From contig JACGZH010000005.1 of the NCBI GenBank assembly GCA_014706385.1, positions 1,426,001-1,490,000 of the forward strand: DNA of 64,000 nt. The letters are read 5' to 3'. This stretch comes from Phaffia rhodozyma. Taxonomy: Eukaryota; Basidiomycota; Tremellomycetes; Cystofilobasidiales; Mrakiaceae. The position numbers and the translations under genes are program-made. Below the pieces are notes generated by a model that did no database searches, was not told the DNA's origin, and saw only the letters and a program-made list of their open reading frames with translations. Each line of letters starts with the position of its first letter. Position 1 is the stretch's first letter. This document shows positions 38,901 to 51,810 of the stretch, in pieces.

Positions 38901-41900
38901 TCAGCCTTGAGAACAGCATTCATGAGCGTGTCACCCGGATTCCTAGAAAGTGGCGTGTCGAAGTAGGGCAATCCCCGAAGACCAGCAAACTCTCTATGCA
39001 TGGTACTTAAGCTAAATGCGAATGAATAAATAGGATACTTCAAATATTAGTGTCGTGACCTTGCTCATACATGAATCAAACACCCTCTGAGTTGGGCATC
39101 TGCTTCTGATTTATTTGAAAAAGAGACAATAAACAAGACACCTACTTAAGAACTCTTTGTAATCTCCATTTAGAACGGCTCACGAAAGAATGATGATTTC
39201 GAGATGAGTGAAGTCGGATAGTGACCTGGATATCAGTGAAGCCCTTTTTGAAGTTTGTCACCTTCGCAAAGAACGAGGCCGGTTTATGAGGATCGACAGA
39301 GCAGACCTGAACGACATCAACGTCCGTCAAAAAATATCTTTGGTTGATTTGTCCGGTAGGAACAGCAACGTCCACATCGACCCAATCATCGATCAGCTGT
39401 TTTCCAGTCACGGCGACCACAATCCGGTCTTCATTCTGGCTTTCTTCGATTGCCTTCTGAACTTGTGCCCAACACTCTAGCATGAGCAATGGCGCAAAAA
39501 TAGCCAAATAGTCTTCCGCATTCTTGAACTGAGCTGGTATCTTACGGAGCTGATTTGGCTCCATACCCGGGGGATATTGACCGACGTCCTTCGGTTCCCA
39601 TTTCAGAATAATCCGATGAAGCTCGTCCATGTCAGGCTTCAACCGAAGTCGTGTTCGCTGTGCTGCTTCTCGTTGAGCCGCTCTGATCTGAGCAGGAGTC
39701 TTCATCGGTATGTCGTTCATCATCTTGATAGATCGAACAGGCTGAGCAGGCGCCAGTTTTCGAACCACAGGCGCTCGCTTGTCTCCACTAGTCGAAAGCG
39801 CGGCGAGTCCCTGTTTTTCTTTTTCCTCATCCGTATCGGAAGAATCAGACGAAGACTCAGAAGAAGAGGAACCAGCGGTGTCGGTTCGCCTGTTCGCTTT
39901 GGATGGTTCGATCTCGGATTTTGTGTGAGATGTCTTGATCTGAAACCCGACTTTCATCCCTGGAGCAGGAATTGTAGGCACCGAGCGTTTAAATTCCTTA
40001 CGAAGCTCTTTCATTGCTCTGGAAGACGATGACGACGACGACTTGGCCTTCTTATCCTTCGATGTACTTTTCGATATCTTTCCAAACCCAGTTCCGCCTG
40101 AAGCTCGTGAAAGCATTGAAGATGAAGAAAGATTAGGACCCGATGGACGTGTCGCTCTGTTTGAGGAGGAAGATAGAGGACCGAAGGGAAGTTGTCGTTG
40201 AACGAGGTTTTTAGTGGCATTATCGATGGCCCTAAGATCAGATTCTGAGATGTCCGGAAACTCATCGTCGAACTCATCTTCTGAACCGAGTGGTCGAGCG
40301 CTTGACTGTCTGGACGACGAACTCGACTGACCCTGGTGGTTGAGTTTGGAAGATGGCGCGAGCCGAAGCGATGAGCGGCTAGAGAAAGAAGAGAAGACAA
40401 CATCGTCATCGGACACGTCCCAAAAGCTGAGAAGTTCCGAAATTTCGGCCAGTTGAGAGTCCTTGAGATTGCATCTATGCTTTTCCCCTCGTTGAGTGAA
40501 CATATTGAGCTTCTCGAGCGAAGCCAATTCTGGCGTGATCTGTGATCGTTTGAACCGATCGAGGAGCGTCTTGATTAATTCGAAAGACTGGTATAGTGTC
40601 TCCACGCTAAGATAATCTTCCTATGATCAGCATATATTAAACCAAACTTATTTGAAAGGAGAAATAGACCTACTCAGTGATCCGTAACCAGTTGAGGAGA
40701 TTCAACAACACTTTCTGCAAACTAGAAATCATCATCTTTCCCACCGTACTCATTCTTGATGGACTAGCTTGAGACAAGTTGATCTCTAAACCTTCCCTAT
40801 CAGACTCTCTACTTGGTGGTACAGTCGCTCCTTCGAACGTTCTCGTCTGAGCAGCCATCAATCTAGCGAAGATCAGCGCGTCTCTCATCCAATCCACCAT
40901 AACTTCGTTTTCGTAGAATTTCGACCACTCGCTCGTCCGTTTAAAGATGACAGCTAAACTGTCACACATCTTTGACCATATTTCTGGTACAAGCCTCCTG
41001 ACAGCGAAGTGATCGATGAACGCATCATCTCGAAGAAGAGCACCTCCGTGATGACAAAGTACGTCTATAACATCCGTCAAACAACGAACCATCCATTTAG
41101 CCATAGCGCAAGCCTCGGGAAACATTGTTGCGCACTTGACGAACTGATCGAGAAATCGATCTATTCCCTCTAAACCTTCTTCCGGGCTATGCTTAAGAAG
41201 CGCCCGGAAGCAGTCAGCTCTGTCGACGACGTCGTTAAACGATTGTTGTATGAGGGCTTGAACAGAATCGTGGATCTCTTCGTTGGGGGATAGAAGTAGA
41301 CTAAGCGCACTGGGTGTCACGTCTATGGTCGACCAAAGCTCTAGAAGGGTTTTGTTATCGCTTAAGTTTGCAAATCGTTCGATCGAACGGGCAAAGAGTC
41401 GTCGAGTGATAGAGATAGCCTCATTGATGTGGCCGATCACCTTCTGCAATGCTTGTCGATCAGATGAAACATGAAGTACCGACCAGGCCGAATCGGATGC
41501 CGTGGGAAGAAGATCAAGATGAGAAAATCTTGAGATGACGCGAATTAGCACAGCAACCCCTTGAGGGTCTTTCGATCCCAGAGCATCATACATGTTGCTC
41601 CAGAGTCCTTTTTTGAAGGTGACAAAGGGCACAACGAGAGGAGTTGGCGAAGCACTGGCTGTAGATCCCTTAATAGAAGCAGAGGACTTTTTGGCAGCGA
41701 AGGCCGTTTGCAATATATTTGCCAAGGCCATCACACCAAGTCGGATAGCTGCTTCATCCTCCACGAGAGCGTTGAAAAGAACATCTCTAGCAGAAGATCG
41801 AATATCGTGCCAGATTGGATCATGATAGTCTTTTCCTGATAAAGCAATTCCTGCAATCATCGAGCTATACATCTCGTATACAGAGGAGAGCGCCGATCGT

Positions 41901-43852
41901 TGAGGAGAGAGAGCGAGGGAGAGTTCCAGTGACTGATGCGACATCGTTAGAATCTGTTCCGGCGAGAGATCAGGAAATCAGATCGGTCGATTCACCACCC
42001 ACGTTAAAGCCTATCAATCAATTAGAACTCACTTTGAAAGCCTTTTCCATAGCAGAAACTCGGACAGTCGGCCCAAACCTGAGATGCTGTGCGCTCTCCA
42101 TCAGAAAATAGATGGCCTCCTTCAGTCCTTCTGAAAACCAGTCAATCTCCCCTTTGGCCAGCACGTCCTTCCCTTTTCCCTTTGCTGAAAACGTCAGATC
42201 GAACGGATTCTCTCTCGTCTCCTCAATTGGCACAGGTAAAAAGCTCGTGACAAAAGTCGTCACCCAGTCAAGCCAGTCTCCAAATTCGTCGGAGCTCAAC
42301 GACAGCTTATCGAGAAATGCAGGATTATCTTTGATCGTCCGAAAGATATCCAGTGGGTTTGGCGGTGCAGGCGCATTTGATGATACACCACTCATTGAAA
42401 GTTTTGCATTTATCCAAAACAATCTACCCGTCGGGTTGAACAACAGATGAAAACACTGGAAGATAGGATAAAACGATTGGTCTTGAACCCCTAATCTCGA
42501 GCAAACCAAAGTGACAATCAAGTTCGATCGGCCTGTTTTTCCACGACAGTACTTTTCAGCCCACCGGTCGCCTCGGTCGACTTTGAAAAACAGACCGGTT
42601 GGATCGTCAGGTTGTAGAAGTTTCAGAACTATGGCTTCTCGAATTGTTCGGTCGGTTAGACGATCGAGGATCATTTGGAAGGCGACCCATTTGCGGGTCG
42701 TTATCTGCGCTGGTTCTCTTGAAGCGGCAGGAGAGAACAGACTAGATAAAATTCGTTCGATGGTCGGTAGTGTCTCTGGAAACCGGTCGATTGGCAGTGA
42801 CTTTTTTGGTGGAAGGAGCAGGGAACCCAGGCGTCTGAGACGCTCTGACTTCTTCTCTCTCAATTCTCTTGCCTCTTCCATCTCCCCCTCTTCCGAGGCG
42901 TCCGTCCAAGAGTACATGAGCAACTCAAGGTGACCTTCGCCAATGAAAGGGAATGACGAATGGTCCAGAACACCTGAAAGTTCTACGCTGTACTTATCTT
43001 CATCCTGTGCTAGGTTTGCGGCCTCCTGTTCAAAAAATTCACGAACGGAAGGTTCTTGGAAGTATGTAGGACTCTGAAGAATGAGGTGCACAAGAGACGG
43101 AGGAATGTCGACTAAATGAGGAAACCTCGTCTTCGTTGGAGTCGAATCGTGGTCAAGAATAGTTGGAGACAAAGGAGGTATGATAAACGATAATTCCCAA
43201 CGAGCTATCGATGTGAAGAAGTTCTCAAGCGACGCAGCTGAAGTGTACGAGAGATAACTGTTGACCAGATTTCACAACAACACAGCGTCAGTTCTTGATA
43301 AACAGTTCGATCTGTATAAGAGATGAAGCCTAGGAATATTAATCACTTACTCTTCTTCCAGAACTCGTTTCGCTTTCAGATAGCCTTCGACGCAGCCCGT
43401 ACATCTCCCTAGTAGCCCACTCAGATGGTCTTTAAACGTCTGGATAGATGCATTGGATTTATAAGTATGCAAGGTGAGCAGATAGGTTGCTACTTCTGTA
43501 ATAGTCGAGAAATTTCTTTGAGCGGCGGCATCGACTGCTGAAGACAATGGTGATATTGATATCGAATCATCAGATGGATGCGCCGTAAGTCTTGAGAAGA
43601 ACATCGAATCAAAAGATGTCGTATCAGCAAAGAACGTGTTTACAGACACGAGCCAAAAAAAAATTGGACAATAGAACGATGGACTTACCGACAGAACCAA
43701 TGCCACTCCTCCCCTTCTCTATTTGAGGTATGGTTCAAAAGGAATGACTGCATAGCAACCAACCGATCGGCTGTACAACCCGGCTGCTCTCTCGCTTTAC
43801 ACCACGCCAGGATATCTTTGACCTCTGCGAGTGTTGGTGATGGTTTTGACAT
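35998..43852 (-). CDS. SEN1: Sen1-type RNA/DNA helicase (senataxin homologue)
   Basis: Superfamily 1B helicase for termination of non-coding transcription and R-loop removal. The start at 43852 gives MSKPSPTLAEVKDILAW and then EGEEWHWFCR, the Sen1 N-terminal pattern. A large helical N-domain follows (42018-43172 and 40670-41944), then a Ser-rich linker (39142-40605) that runs into the helicase 1B start. Helicase motifs: VNEPQAKAVLAAMD (Q region), GPPGTGKTKTISGLVG (I), VCAPSNAAIDEVAKRL (Ia), FETVIIDEAAQAVE (II), DPNQLPPTVLSQTA (III), LSIQYRMHPDIS (IV), YRIGIVTMYKEQKREL, ILSCVRAG and RRMNVALTRAKSSLFIIG (VI). The C-tail is disordered with basic NLS-like patches (PPFKKRKPF, PPVGPRKKG) and ends RRPGGPPGRKR. 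Total near 2,300 residues, as expected for full-length Sen1. Converges with the FAD gene. Confidence 0.96.
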
Positions 43853-44586
43853 GGTTTGGATAGTCTAATGCAAAGAATATCGAGAGAGTGTGTATGCGTA
43901 TATCAATGTACGATTTGATGGGAAAGAATGCAGGCAACCTCCACAGCGAGGAAGGCTTTTTCTAAAAACAGTGCAAGCCCGGACAGATCGAGAACGTCTC
44001 GAAGGCACTGATGGATCCGAACAGCCAGCGGAGGATTGAATGCCAAGGCTGCTGTGAGGAGAAACGGAGGAATGAATGATCGTCTATGGACAAGCACGAT
44101 GAGGATCTTGAACGTGGAGGAAATCTTTCAGAGAAAGAAGTTGCTCATTAAACTCTCCAATGTGTAATTTTCATTCAACATTCAAATAATCATAGTTCTT
44201 CTCTCTGTCTCTTCTGTGATTTTCATCTTCTCCCCTAAATAATCTTCTTGATATAACAAGGATTTGACTTATAAAGACTAGGCAGCATAACCAAGTGTAC
44301 TGTGAAAGGGTTAGGCGAGAAAAAGAAATGCCGTAGAGAAAATCGAGAGATCGGATGAAAGAGTAATTCGGGAACGCTCATAAGACGTGAAGTAGAACAA
44401 AGAGAAGATATAGAAAGAACGGAGAATTTACGCTTGCGCCTGCGCCTGCGCCTGCTGAGGGAGGAAGACATAAAACGATAGGAAGTGAGTGAAGTACGAA
44501 TGCGAAGGGAAGTGATGCAAGACAATGCGAACGCGTAAGATAGAAACCAATCACTAGAAAGAAATGGAGAATAAGATAAGGATCGT
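43853..44586. promoter_or_regulatory. Tandem intergenic region, MOB2 3' end to SEN1 promoter
   Basis: These 734 bp lie upstream of SEN1 on the minus strand. A hexamer repeat (TGCGCC/CTGCGC, about 3.5 copies) sits at 44431-44456. A 64-codon minus-strand ORF at 43903-44097 looks fairly protein-like (hydrophobic, balanced codons) but has no recognisable domain and is not needed to complete SEN1; it could be an upstream exon, a uORF or chance. Confidence 0.4.
44431..44456. repeat. Short CTGCGC hexamer repeat
   Basis: About three and a half head-to-tail copies of a GCGCCT hexamer in the MOB2 3' region. Non-coding; likely a small slippage repeat. Confidence 0.7.
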
Positions 44587-45856
44587 TTAGACGTCAAGAA
44601 TTCGCATCTCTCGCCATCTCTCGGCTAATTCGGCTACTCCACCTTGAAGACTTCTATATTGTGAAAAATGACCATGACCAGTCAGCTTGACAAGGATTTG
44701 ATAACTTCAAAACTATGGAAAGAGAGGACAAGTCCACATTGAACGAACCCTTGAGGATTTCTTAGATCTCTCAGATCTAGAAGATCGTATTCTTTTCCAA
44801 AAGCCAGAAAGTGGGCAAACAGTGCGTTCCAGTGAGCTTCAAGGGAGAGATGAAGAATTACCGGAAACTGGGCGTGATAAATGTGAGCAAACACCCTGAG
44901 GAGCTGTCGATAGATATGTTTTGCAGTCGAGGCAAAGTTGGGAGGATATTCTCGGCCTGAGTTGTGAGTGATTGAGAGGTCAGATCCTCTAGACTTGACG
45001 GATGTTTGTTAACAAGAGCAAGACTTGCAAAGCAACCGAAACTCACCAGTCTTCGTAGGGAACGTGTTTTCGTCATCAAGCAAGCCTTGGACCCACGTGA
45101 AGACGTAATCGATGTATGTTGGCGCTGGTAGCCGCACAGAGCGCTTGTTGTTATCTACCCATGTGAACTCAACGCTGAAAGTGAAGCATTCAAGGGGGGG
45201 GGGAAAGATGAATAGTGTCAGGTAAGACGACCAAAAAGAGAAGCGACGCATATAGATTCAAGCATACCCAGGTCCACACATCATTGTCGGACAAGTTTCG
45301 GGGGTGTCATAATCACTAACAACACCGTAGAAGTAGTTGAGGTTGTTGAAAAAATCGAAGACTGTGTATTGAAAGAAGAGGAAGGAAAGGATAGTGGTGG
45401 TGTAAGGAGCATTTCCAGAAAGTCGGCATTGAAAAGACTTGAAAGTGACCCACTATTGACACCGACCCACTCGTTTGGATCGACATACTTGGGAAGGGTA
45501 ACGAGTGTCTTGAAATTACCAGTGATGATCGTACTCCTCACAAACGGCTGGCTTAAGTAGAGCGGCAAGGGCTCAGGCGAGCTCTGTGGCTGTTGAGGTC
45601 GGGGTGGCAGAGTGTTTGAAGCTGGCAAGGGAAGTGAGTACTGTTGATTTTGAGGAGGCGGCTGCTCGCCTGCAGGAGATCGTTTGGGTGCTCGAAGACG
45701 ACTGAAAGAGACGAACATAGGGAAAGATAGACCAAATAAACAGAGTTAGCTTTCGGAGGGGGCGAGCGGGATATACGAAAACAGGAAGTGCAGGATAGAA
45801 CATTGAGAGGTGAGATATAAAGGGGCAGATTGACCGACGTACCCTAGAAAAGACAT
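44587..45856 (-). CDS. MOB2: Mob2, kinase activator of the NDR/LATS kinase Cbk1/Orb6
   Basis: Mob co-activators bind the N-terminal region of NDR kinases in polarity and septum signalling. The start at 45856 is MSFLG, spliced to SRLRAPKRSPAGEQPPPQNQ and a Pro/Gln-rich linker. The Mob core then reads LYLSQPFVRSTIITGNFKTL, VTLPKYVDPNEWVGVN, DFFNNLNYFYGVVSDYDTPE, TCPTMMCGPGVEFTWVDNNK (Cys and Trp of the Zn site region), RLPAPTYIDYVFTWVQGLLD, FPTKTG, then AKHIYRQLLRVFAHIYHAQF and HLSLEAHWNALFAHFLAFGK with the paired His ligands. The last junction is in phase: NPQG to SLQGGVAELAERWREMRILD, stop 44587-44589. The TLPKYVDPNEW pattern and 'HLSLEAH' fit Mob2 better than Mob1. A run of ten G in an intron (about 45194-45203) may trouble sequencing. 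Confidence 0.93.
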
Positions 45857-46241
45857 GGTGTTCAGAAACGGAAGGAATAGAGGAGATCTGGTGCTGGCTT
45901 TCGAGCCTAATGAAAGTCAAAGAGTGAAAAAGAGAGAAAGATGGAAAGGAGTAGAGACCGAGTGATGGATATCGTGGACGATGGACGAGGTCACAGAAGA
46001 GATGGAAGACAAGTCAATGCTAATTAACGGGACGAAAGTTGATTACAACTTTTCTGTAGTATCTTATTATAAAATACTTGTATTATCTATCTTGAATCTC
46101 TTCCAATAGCTTATTACAAACTTCTCTAATCCGTTCTTTTAACTATTTTACCACACACTCGACCAGCACCTCCTTCATCACTGCCGTCTTCATCTACATC
46201 AATCCTGATTGGTATAGATACATTCAACCACTATCTCACAT
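45857..46241. promoter_or_regulatory. Divergent promoter region, MOB2 / tubulin cofactor D
   Basis: These 385 bp separate two start codons. The right half (46020-46200) is A/T-rich (for example TATTATAAAATACTTGTATTA), unusual for this window and likely the core promoter of the right-hand gene. No other element recognised. Confidence 0.45.
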
Positions 46242-49200
46242 ATGGAACCAGTAGAGGAGGAAGACCAACTGTTCACCTCCTTCACCCACAAGGACGCTTT
46301 TTTCAGACTCCTCGGCGAGTTTCTCGATCATCGTCCCACTCGGCCAGCCCAGGAAGAAGCCAGACTTGTCCAAGATTTGGGATCTATCGTTTGTCACTCC
46401 TCTTGCTGTTTCTGTACTATCAAGCATATAGCCTTTTCCTGATACTGTTGATTCTATCTTGGTTCCATGCAATCATAGCTTGATATATACTTGCCTGCAC
46501 CACCCTTGATTGACCCACACCTCGGTCTCATCCTTCCACCTCTGATTGGGGCTATTCAACGGCTACTGGAAGGTACTGAGCAAATTCCAGGGCACATAGG
46601 TCCCTCAATTGAAACAGTATCTCTACAACTAGAAGGCCCATCTTCTTCTTCCTGTAACCTGGAACAAGATGGCCTTGATTGGAGACCCAACCGTTTGGCT
46701 AGCTTAGGAACTGTCGTTTGGTGGGTGCTTAAAGTCCGAGGTTGGAAAGCATGCTGTCAGTCCAACTCTCTTCTTGTTATCACTTGGCCTAAAGCTCTTG
46801 AAACATCTTTCTAAGCTCGATCCTCGTCTCATCTTGATAAACTTAAATTCTAAGAAACAGTATCCTTCTTTCCACCGACACTTCCATCGCTCCCCTTGCT
46901 TTTGAAACTTTATCATCCTGTGCCTGATCCTCAGCTCCTTCCACCGTCCTCATGGCAACTTCGATATATCCTTCTCATCTGGCTCTCACTCGTGTCAATG
47001 ATCCCTTTCTCACTAGATTCCGTTGGAGGGGAGGGTACGATAGGAAAATTGTTCACTATAGGTACACGCGCCGTTTGGAGTGGCAGAGGAAAAGAAGGTG
47101 ACGGAGCTGCGGGTCTGCTCGGTCGACTTTTCTCCAGATCAGACTGTTATCCTCTCTTAGACCGGTTCCTGGCCGAATGCGACACTCGTATACAACCTAC
47201 GCCCACGCGCCCGTCCTCTGATCCCTTTCTAAAAGCGACCGTTCTCCGCTGTATGGCAAACTTGGCGCCTTCAGCATCGGTTGAGCAGAGCGCGCTCATC
47301 AGAAAGTGGGTACATTTGAATGTCTCCTCAGAAGCAGACATTGAGAAAAGCGGGTTGTGTAGAAAGCTTAGGGTGAAGGTACTGGGAAGGCTTGCCCAGG
47401 GTGATCTGGGACGCGCGGGACTTGGAAAGGGGAAAAGCCTTAGGAAAGGTCGATTGGCTCTCGGTAGAGAAGGACGAGACGCAGATACCGAAGCGCGAGA
47501 GGAGCATGAGGAGCAGGATATCGAGGTGCCGCAAGAAGTGGAGGATGTCGTGGAAGATTTAATGGTCGGGTTGCAAGACAAAGTAAGTAATTTCACCTAT
47601 CTGCTTGCTGCATACATTGCTCTATATGCATGTCTATTCTGTTCTCTTTTGTTTTCTCGTATAAACTTTGTGAACGTGATATCTTGCGCTTTGGCTGTTG
47701 TTTCGCCTCATATTCTTGCACCCCAAACATGCCTGACCGATATCATCAATTTATTTGTTACAATCATTGTTTGTGTCTTCTTCGAAAAGGACACGATCGT
47801 CCGTTGGTCCGCGGCCAAATATACATCTCGTCTCTCAATTCTTCTGCCCAGCTCGTTTGCAGACCAGATAGCAGAAGCCGTTATTGGACTCTATGCAAAC
47901 GATGTCATCTTTACCGGTCCTGCTTCGTCAACTATCGTTACTGTCAAAGACGGCGAGGAGAAAGAACAACAGACGATGGATCTTTCAGGAGTAAAAGAAC
48001 CGACATGGCATGGTGCTTCGTTAGCCATCGCCGAATTAGCACGACGAGGTGTTCTTTCGAAGGATCGTTTGGATGAGCTCTTGCCTTGGCTATTGAAGGT
48101 TTGTCCTCGCGCCCTTTTCTTGATCGACGTTTTCTTAAGCCAAGCTTTAATCTTGATTGTAATTATCCATTAGGCTTTGTTCTTCGATCCGCGGACATCG
48201 TCACATTCTACTGGAACATCTGTCCGAGACGCTGCCTGTTACATCCTTTGGTCTCTTCCAAGAGCATTCTCTAAGACCGATATGGAGCCTTACGCTCTCA
48301 AACTAGCCAGAGCTTCGATAACGCTTGCGGTTAGTGATAGAGAAGTGACAATCAGGAGAGCGGGAAGCGCGGCGTTCCAGGAGAACGTGGGAAGGATGGT
48401 GAATACTTTCCTTTGTTTTCGTTTTCTTATCAATGTCAATCATCCTGGTGACTCACCCTAAGCGTGGACCTTGGCACGCAGGGATTGTTTGCGCATGGTA
48501 TCGATGTTTTGGCAAAAACAGATTTTTACTCAGTCGGAATTCGCCGAATGGCGTTCTTGACAGCCGCTCCTCTCGTTGCACAGTGCGTGTTATGACCCTT
48601 TGGATTCTTGTCGATCCCACTCTTTTGGCTCGATCATCGTTCCAAACTGAAGATTTTTTTACACATTTCGGCCCAGCAGACATGAGATATACCGTTCGTA
48701 CCTCTTAGAACATTATTCGACGATCACGCTTCGCCATTGGGACAAGGAAATGAGGGTGCTGGGAGCGGCTGCATTGAAATCGATCGTAGAGATTGATTTG
48801 GATGAGATGGGACCGGCGTTAGTCGATAAGCTGGTACGTTTATGTCTTCCCTACCCCTGACGTATCTTGACCTCTTTCTCTTCTTAGGGGACAGGTAGGA
48901 AAGCTAACGTGCTCAATGACTATGTATGATAAACTCAGATTGCTCATCTGGACACGCTAGACTCTACATGGATCCATGGTATCTTACTTGCCCTGGGAGA
49001 ACTTGCGCTTTCATTCGACCGCAGTTCATCTCCGAAGAAAGAGGAGGTACTCAGAAAAGTATGTTCCGTACTGTTGATTCAAGACCAGTTGGATTACCTG
49101 CTCGAACTCAACTTTTCTTTGTACTTTTCTCCTTTTGGATGAACTTAGATCTTCATCTCATTGACTCGGTTACGGCCCACGCTGTTCACTTCCTTCTCAG

Positions 49201-51447
49201 CTGATCAACAACTTTCAGCAAGCTGTCTTATCGTAGCCCGTTCTGCCATGACATCTACTCTTCAAGATCCAGAGTTAAGTGTGACCTGGAGAAATCTCTC
49301 GGAGCTTTGTTTGACGAATGGAAACGAGATCGTTCAGGACTCGTTAAGTTGCATGTGGAGTCGGATCAGCGAATTGCAAAGCATTGAGGAAGATATTCAA
49401 AGATATGCCCTTCTTTTCCATCGGTATATCTGCTCTAAATTGCACACTATATTGCGGCTAATCTAATCTTTTCTGATTCTCATCACGTTCCTGAGTTTGA
49501 TGAAGACATTCAACCGAGAACTCCAGCAAACACTAGCCCGAGTGCTGGGGAAACTGTCGTTCCAGCTGACACCTGTAGCTTGGAGCGTGATCGAGCGATT
49601 GCTTGGTATGGTCGAGTCTGGGGTGAGTTTGGCTTGTTATCTTCTTTCTGATCTTGCCTGATGCTTATATACAGTTCTGGCGCCCCGTCCTGGTTTCACT
49701 TGTTTGATTAGTCGAAAAACTTCGTTTCAGATGTGGAAGCACGTCGGAATGCATTCGAAGCGATTTGTCAAATAGTGTCCCGTCCTTCTTGTAGAGGATC
49801 CAGTCCTGGTAAGTCACCTTTCTATATGCAAACCAGCTGATATTCTTACTAAACCTTAATGTATACGCGAATCTTGAAACAAAGAACTAGTCGCCGTATC
49901 TGGGATCAACCGTGTATTCGAAGCTCTCTTCAAAGGTCTTGATGATTATACGACCGACCAAAGGGGTGATGTTGGTTCTTGGATCCGAATGACATGTATC
50001 CGGGGAACATCCTCCCTCGTTTGTAGTCTTCTTGATTCAAATCCTGACTCAATCGGCGAATGGCTCGATCAAACGGTTTATCATCGAGTAGTAGGAACGA
50101 CTCTGAAGTTAGCGGCAGAGAGACTGGATGGAGTCAGAAAAGTCGCGGGAGAGTGTTTGAAGGACATCGTGTTGAGAGATGGACAAAAGCCGGAGTGGGT
50201 GTTGCCTGCGTCCTCGATACTGCGAAATCTCTACAAAGGGTTCGACGATTCTTCTCTCTATCTTTCTTTCGTAAACGGATAAGGCTAATTCTGTTGCTGT
50301 GGATTCAGACCCGAGCCGGTCCGATGGCAAAATTCACAGGCGGTGATATCAAGATTAGTCCATTTAGTGTCGGAGCAGACTTATCGACGACCTCTCCTCG
50401 AAGGGTTGACACTGAGCATCGGAAGTTTGTCAGAAGGCAATGTACGCTCTTCTGTGCATTTACCATATTATTGAGAAATATGCAAGCAGCTGATCATCCG
50501 TTCTTCTGGATTTCATAACCGTCCAAACAGCATAAACATACATCACAATCTTTCCTCGCCTACTTATCCACTCTTCCTCCATCATCACCCTCACCGGCGG
50601 TTGCGTCATTACTCTCGATCTGTAGAACACTGGTAGATATTGCGAAATCCAACGTGACGTTGAACAGGGTCTACATCCCGGTTTTAGATACGCTCGTCTT
50701 ACTATTCGAGGATGGGGATCTATCACGAATAGCTGACATCGCTTCCGGCAAGGTCACGTAAGCTCTGTCGCTATCTTTTTCTCTCCGTTTGGTTTAAGCG
50801 CTCTCATTAAGCAGCTGGAAGCTGATGGAGGGCATCAAACATCTGGTTGTAAACGGAAATTGAATCGGGCGTTGTGGTAAACAGAATCCGTTCAATCTAC
50901 TCCATAGCGTGCAGAGATCTGGGTCGAATCAGAAATATACAGAGAGTACAAGCTTCCATGAAGATGTGAGTTTATTGTCTGATCGTGTACATCCGCATTT
51001 CTTTGACGCTGATTCTTGTTGATTTTCGGATTCGTCGTAAACGATCGCGCTTACGGATTTGGTTTGGTGGGAGATCAGAATAACGGGGATGTTGACTGTG
51101 CCTGCATGCGCCTCAGAAGCTCTCAAGACACTACCTATACTACTAAACCACCGATTCCCAACTGTATGTACTTTATGAATTTTTTCTCTTTAGCTTGCGC
51201 AAGGAACCAAAGGGTGTTTATCTGGGAAAAATGATCTTGGGACGGAATATAGGTTCGAGCAGCTACCGCGGAAAACCTGTACCTCATCCTTCAATCCCTC
51301 TCTCTTCCTGATTCGAAGTTGAACACGACGTTCGACGAACTCGAAGACGTACTCTTGTCAACGACATGGTCTGCCAGCCCAGAGGAGAGTGAAAATGGAA
51401 CGAAAGAGGTCGTCAGGTTATATTCATCACTGATCGGGTCTCTTTAG
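46242..51447 (+). CDS. Tubulin-folding cofactor D
   Basis: TBCD (Alp1 in fission yeast, Cin1 in budding yeast) captures beta-tubulin and, with cofactors C and E, makes the alpha/beta dimer. ATG 46242 opens MEPVEEEDQLFTSFTHKDAF, then the HEAT-repeat chain: YLPAPPLIDPHLGLILPPLI, ILLIWLSLVSMIPFSLDSV, DTIVRWSAAKYTSRLSILLP, EPTWHGASLAIAELARRGVL, FDPRTSSHSTGTSVRDAACY, RRAGSAAFQENVGRM, IRRMAFLTAAPLVAQ, LRHWDKEMRVLGAAALKSIV. The C-terminal half keeps GLDDYTTDQRGDVGSWIRMT, the most conserved TBCD block, and ends RAATAENLYLILQSLSL, then RLYSSLIGSL and TAG 51445-51447. Length of roughly 1,200 residues is normal. Exon borders between 48880 and 50000 are approximate; the gene is broken into many short exons there. 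Converges with the aquaporin. Confidence 0.93.
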
Positions 51448-51810
51448 AATCATTAGTTCTTTTTGGCTCTCATAGATTCTTATGATTCTAATGGAGGGAT
51501 ACTTCTGTTTGTTTGCGGTGAACGTGTACATGGGAAGGGGTTGATTATGGATACACATAAGGGGAAGAATAACACAAAGCTATACGATCAGAGTATACCA
51601 AAAACCATGAGGTAATTGGAGATCAGAACAAGACGGTACGAGTCGAAATAGAACACAAGGTATGAGGATTACAAATAAGTTTAGTCGTAGATATGAAACT
51701 GGTCCGAGCAGAATAAATAGCGGGATATACAATCGCGTTGAAGTTTCAGAGAGGAAGGAAAGAGAGGAGACAGGGGAAGAACGAAAGAAGAGAGGCAAAG
51801 GAAATTTTAT
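51448..51810. other. Convergent intergenic region, cofactor D / aquaporin
   Basis: These 363 bp lie between facing stop codons. No RNA gene or repeat; the short ORFs look like UTR noise. Confidence 0.45.

Noticed and set aside
43903..44097. 64-codon minus-strand ORF upstream of SEN1
   Set aside because: Looks somewhat protein-like, but no recognisable domain, no supported splice into SEN1, whose own N-terminus is complete from 43852. Left as an open possibility, not a gene.
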